From the NCBI GenBank assembly GCA_937896295.1, contig CALBME010000106.1:1-6052 (forward strand): a stretch of 6,052 nt of DNA, written 5' to 3'. The translations under genes were made by a program, and so were the position numbers. The notes under the pieces are model-generated. The model made no database searches and had not been told where the DNA came from. It was given only the letters and a program-made list of their open reading frames with translations. Position 1 is the first letter of the stretch. Every line of letters starts with the position of its first letter. The DNA comes from an uncultured Micavibrio sp. (lineage in GTDB: Bacteria > Pseudomonadota > Alphaproteobacteria > Micavibrionales > UBA1664). Below are positions 5,727-6,052 of this stretch, piece by piece.

Positions 5727-5963
5727 ATGGCGATGGACGCAGACGCCATTGAAAAGTTGATCCGCGCGGGAATCCCCGGCGCGGAGGTACGGATCGAGGA
5801 TCTGCGCGGCGACGGCGACCACTACGCCGCGCACGTGGCGTCCTCTGCGTTCAAGGGCAAGAGCCGCGTGCAGCAGCACCAGATGGTCTACGGTGCACTC
5901 GGTGGACGCATGGGGGACGTCTTGCACGCGCTGCAACTCACCACCTCCGTGCCCAGCGATTGA
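5727..5963 (+). CDS. bolA: BolA family protein (Fe-S/glutaredoxin partner)
   Basis: A 78-residue BolA-like protein. The family folds into a small class II KH-like domain, and its members pair with monothiol glutaredoxins to bind and pass on [2Fe-2S] clusters; they were earlier described as regulators of shape and stress. Seen here are the N-terminal helix (DADAIEKLIRAGIPGAEVRIEDL, 4-26), GDGDHYAAHVASSAFKGKSRVQQHQMVYGAL (28-58) and a C-terminal ALQLTTSVPSD. His51 in the helix is the near-invariant BolA histidine, and His32 sits in the loop that supplies the second candidate cluster ligand. The form is the short one lacking the E. coli BolA C-terminal extension. The ATG at 5727 is one base after the purL stop; ATG at 5733 is an alternative that would lose two residues. 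It is likely co-transcribed with purQL and, by position, paired with the next gene. Confidence 0.93.
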   Translation: MAMDADAIEKLIRAGIPGAEVRIEDLRGDGDHYAAHVASSAFKGKSRVQQHQMVYGALGGRMGDVLHALQLTTSVPSD

Positions 5964-6047
5964 CATCGAGAGGCTTTGGCCCACATCAAAGAGCGAACCG
6001 CCGCCAGGGCACGAGGCCCTCGCGGAACAGTCTCAAGGAGCCCATTC
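5964..6047 (+). other. 84-bp gap between bolA and the next gene
   Basis: No gene is present. TTGACA at 5960-5965, overlapping the bolA stop, is a perfect -35 hexamer, but the only -10 at suitable spacing is a poor CATCAA (18-base spacer), so a separate promoter is uncertain. AGGGC/GCCCT (6006-6020) can form a 5-bp hairpin with a 5-base loop, but no T-run follows, so it is not an intrinsic terminator. Read-through from bolA is expected. Confidence 0.5.
6035..6040 (+). promoter_or_regulatory. Strong Shine-Dalgarno AAGGAG of the next gene
   Basis: AAGGAG lies 7 bases before the ATG at 6048, the best ribosome binding site in the window. It shows that the last ATG is a real start. Confidence 0.75.
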
Positions 6048-6052
6048 ATGGC
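6048..6052 (+). CDS. First codons of the next gene, probably a monothiol glutaredoxin (Grx4/GrxD-type) by context
   Basis: Only ATGGC is visible, so the product cannot be read. The strong upstream Shine-Dalgarno supports a start codon. In many alphaproteobacteria purL and bolA are followed by the gene for a CGFS-type monothiol glutaredoxin, which forms a [2Fe-2S]-bridged complex with BolA. The name is therefore inferred from gene order only. Confidence 0.45.

Noticed and set aside
5960..5989. A promoter for the last gene based on a perfect TTGACA
   Set aside because: No acceptable -10 element lies 16-18 bases downstream, and the hexamer overlaps the bolA stop codon; chance is likely.

Overview
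This is an alphaproteobacterial chromosomal segment, GC-rich and tightly packed. It is built around the purine-biosynthesis genes purS, purC, purQ and purL. The evidence for the phylum is the separate small-PurL/PurQ/PurS form of FGAM synthase, the purL-bolA gene order, and a NAD kinase C-terminus of the alphaproteobacterial 'SPFRPRRW' type. I cannot name the genus; a deep-branching or Rhodospirillales-like lineage is only a guess. No mobile element, CRISPR array, tRNA or rRNA is visible.

Layout. Positions 1-270 hold the 3' end of a plus-strand NAD kinase gene. Its stop codon abuts the stop codon of a leftward operon. Read from its promoter side, that operon is purC (2517-1654), purS (1648-1415), an AlkA-type DNA glycosylase (1431-679, overlapping purS) and a small unrecognised protein with a hydrophobic N-terminus (about 666-271). 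A 326-bp gene-free region (2518-2843) separates it from a rightward operon: purQ (2844-3530), purL (3536-5725) and bolA (5727-5963). The last five bases of the window start another gene behind a perfect Shine-Dalgarno, which by neighbourhood is probably a monothiol glutaredoxin.

How the genes work together. PurL, PurQ and PurS together form FGAM synthase, the fourth step of IMP synthesis. PurQ supplies ammonia from glutamine, PurL is the ATP-dependent synthase, and PurS bridges them. PurC catalyses a later step (CAIR to SAICAR). The subunits of one enzyme complex are therefore split between two divergent operons that share one control region. BolA with a monothiol glutaredoxin is a known Fe-S-handling pair and is a frequent downstream neighbour of purL in alphaproteobacteria. 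The glycosylase repairs alkylated purines; its overlap with purS suggests translational coupling.

The least explained part is the 326-bp divergent region. It has a well-formed intrinsic terminator on the minus strand upstream of purC, implying a short RNA or an attenuated leader. It also has a cluster of palindromes (including TTGACCGGTCAA) over a plausible purQ promoter, a perfect DnaA box, and three closely spaced GANTC sites. The coding content itself looks like ordinary core metabolism, and I see no clear novel system.
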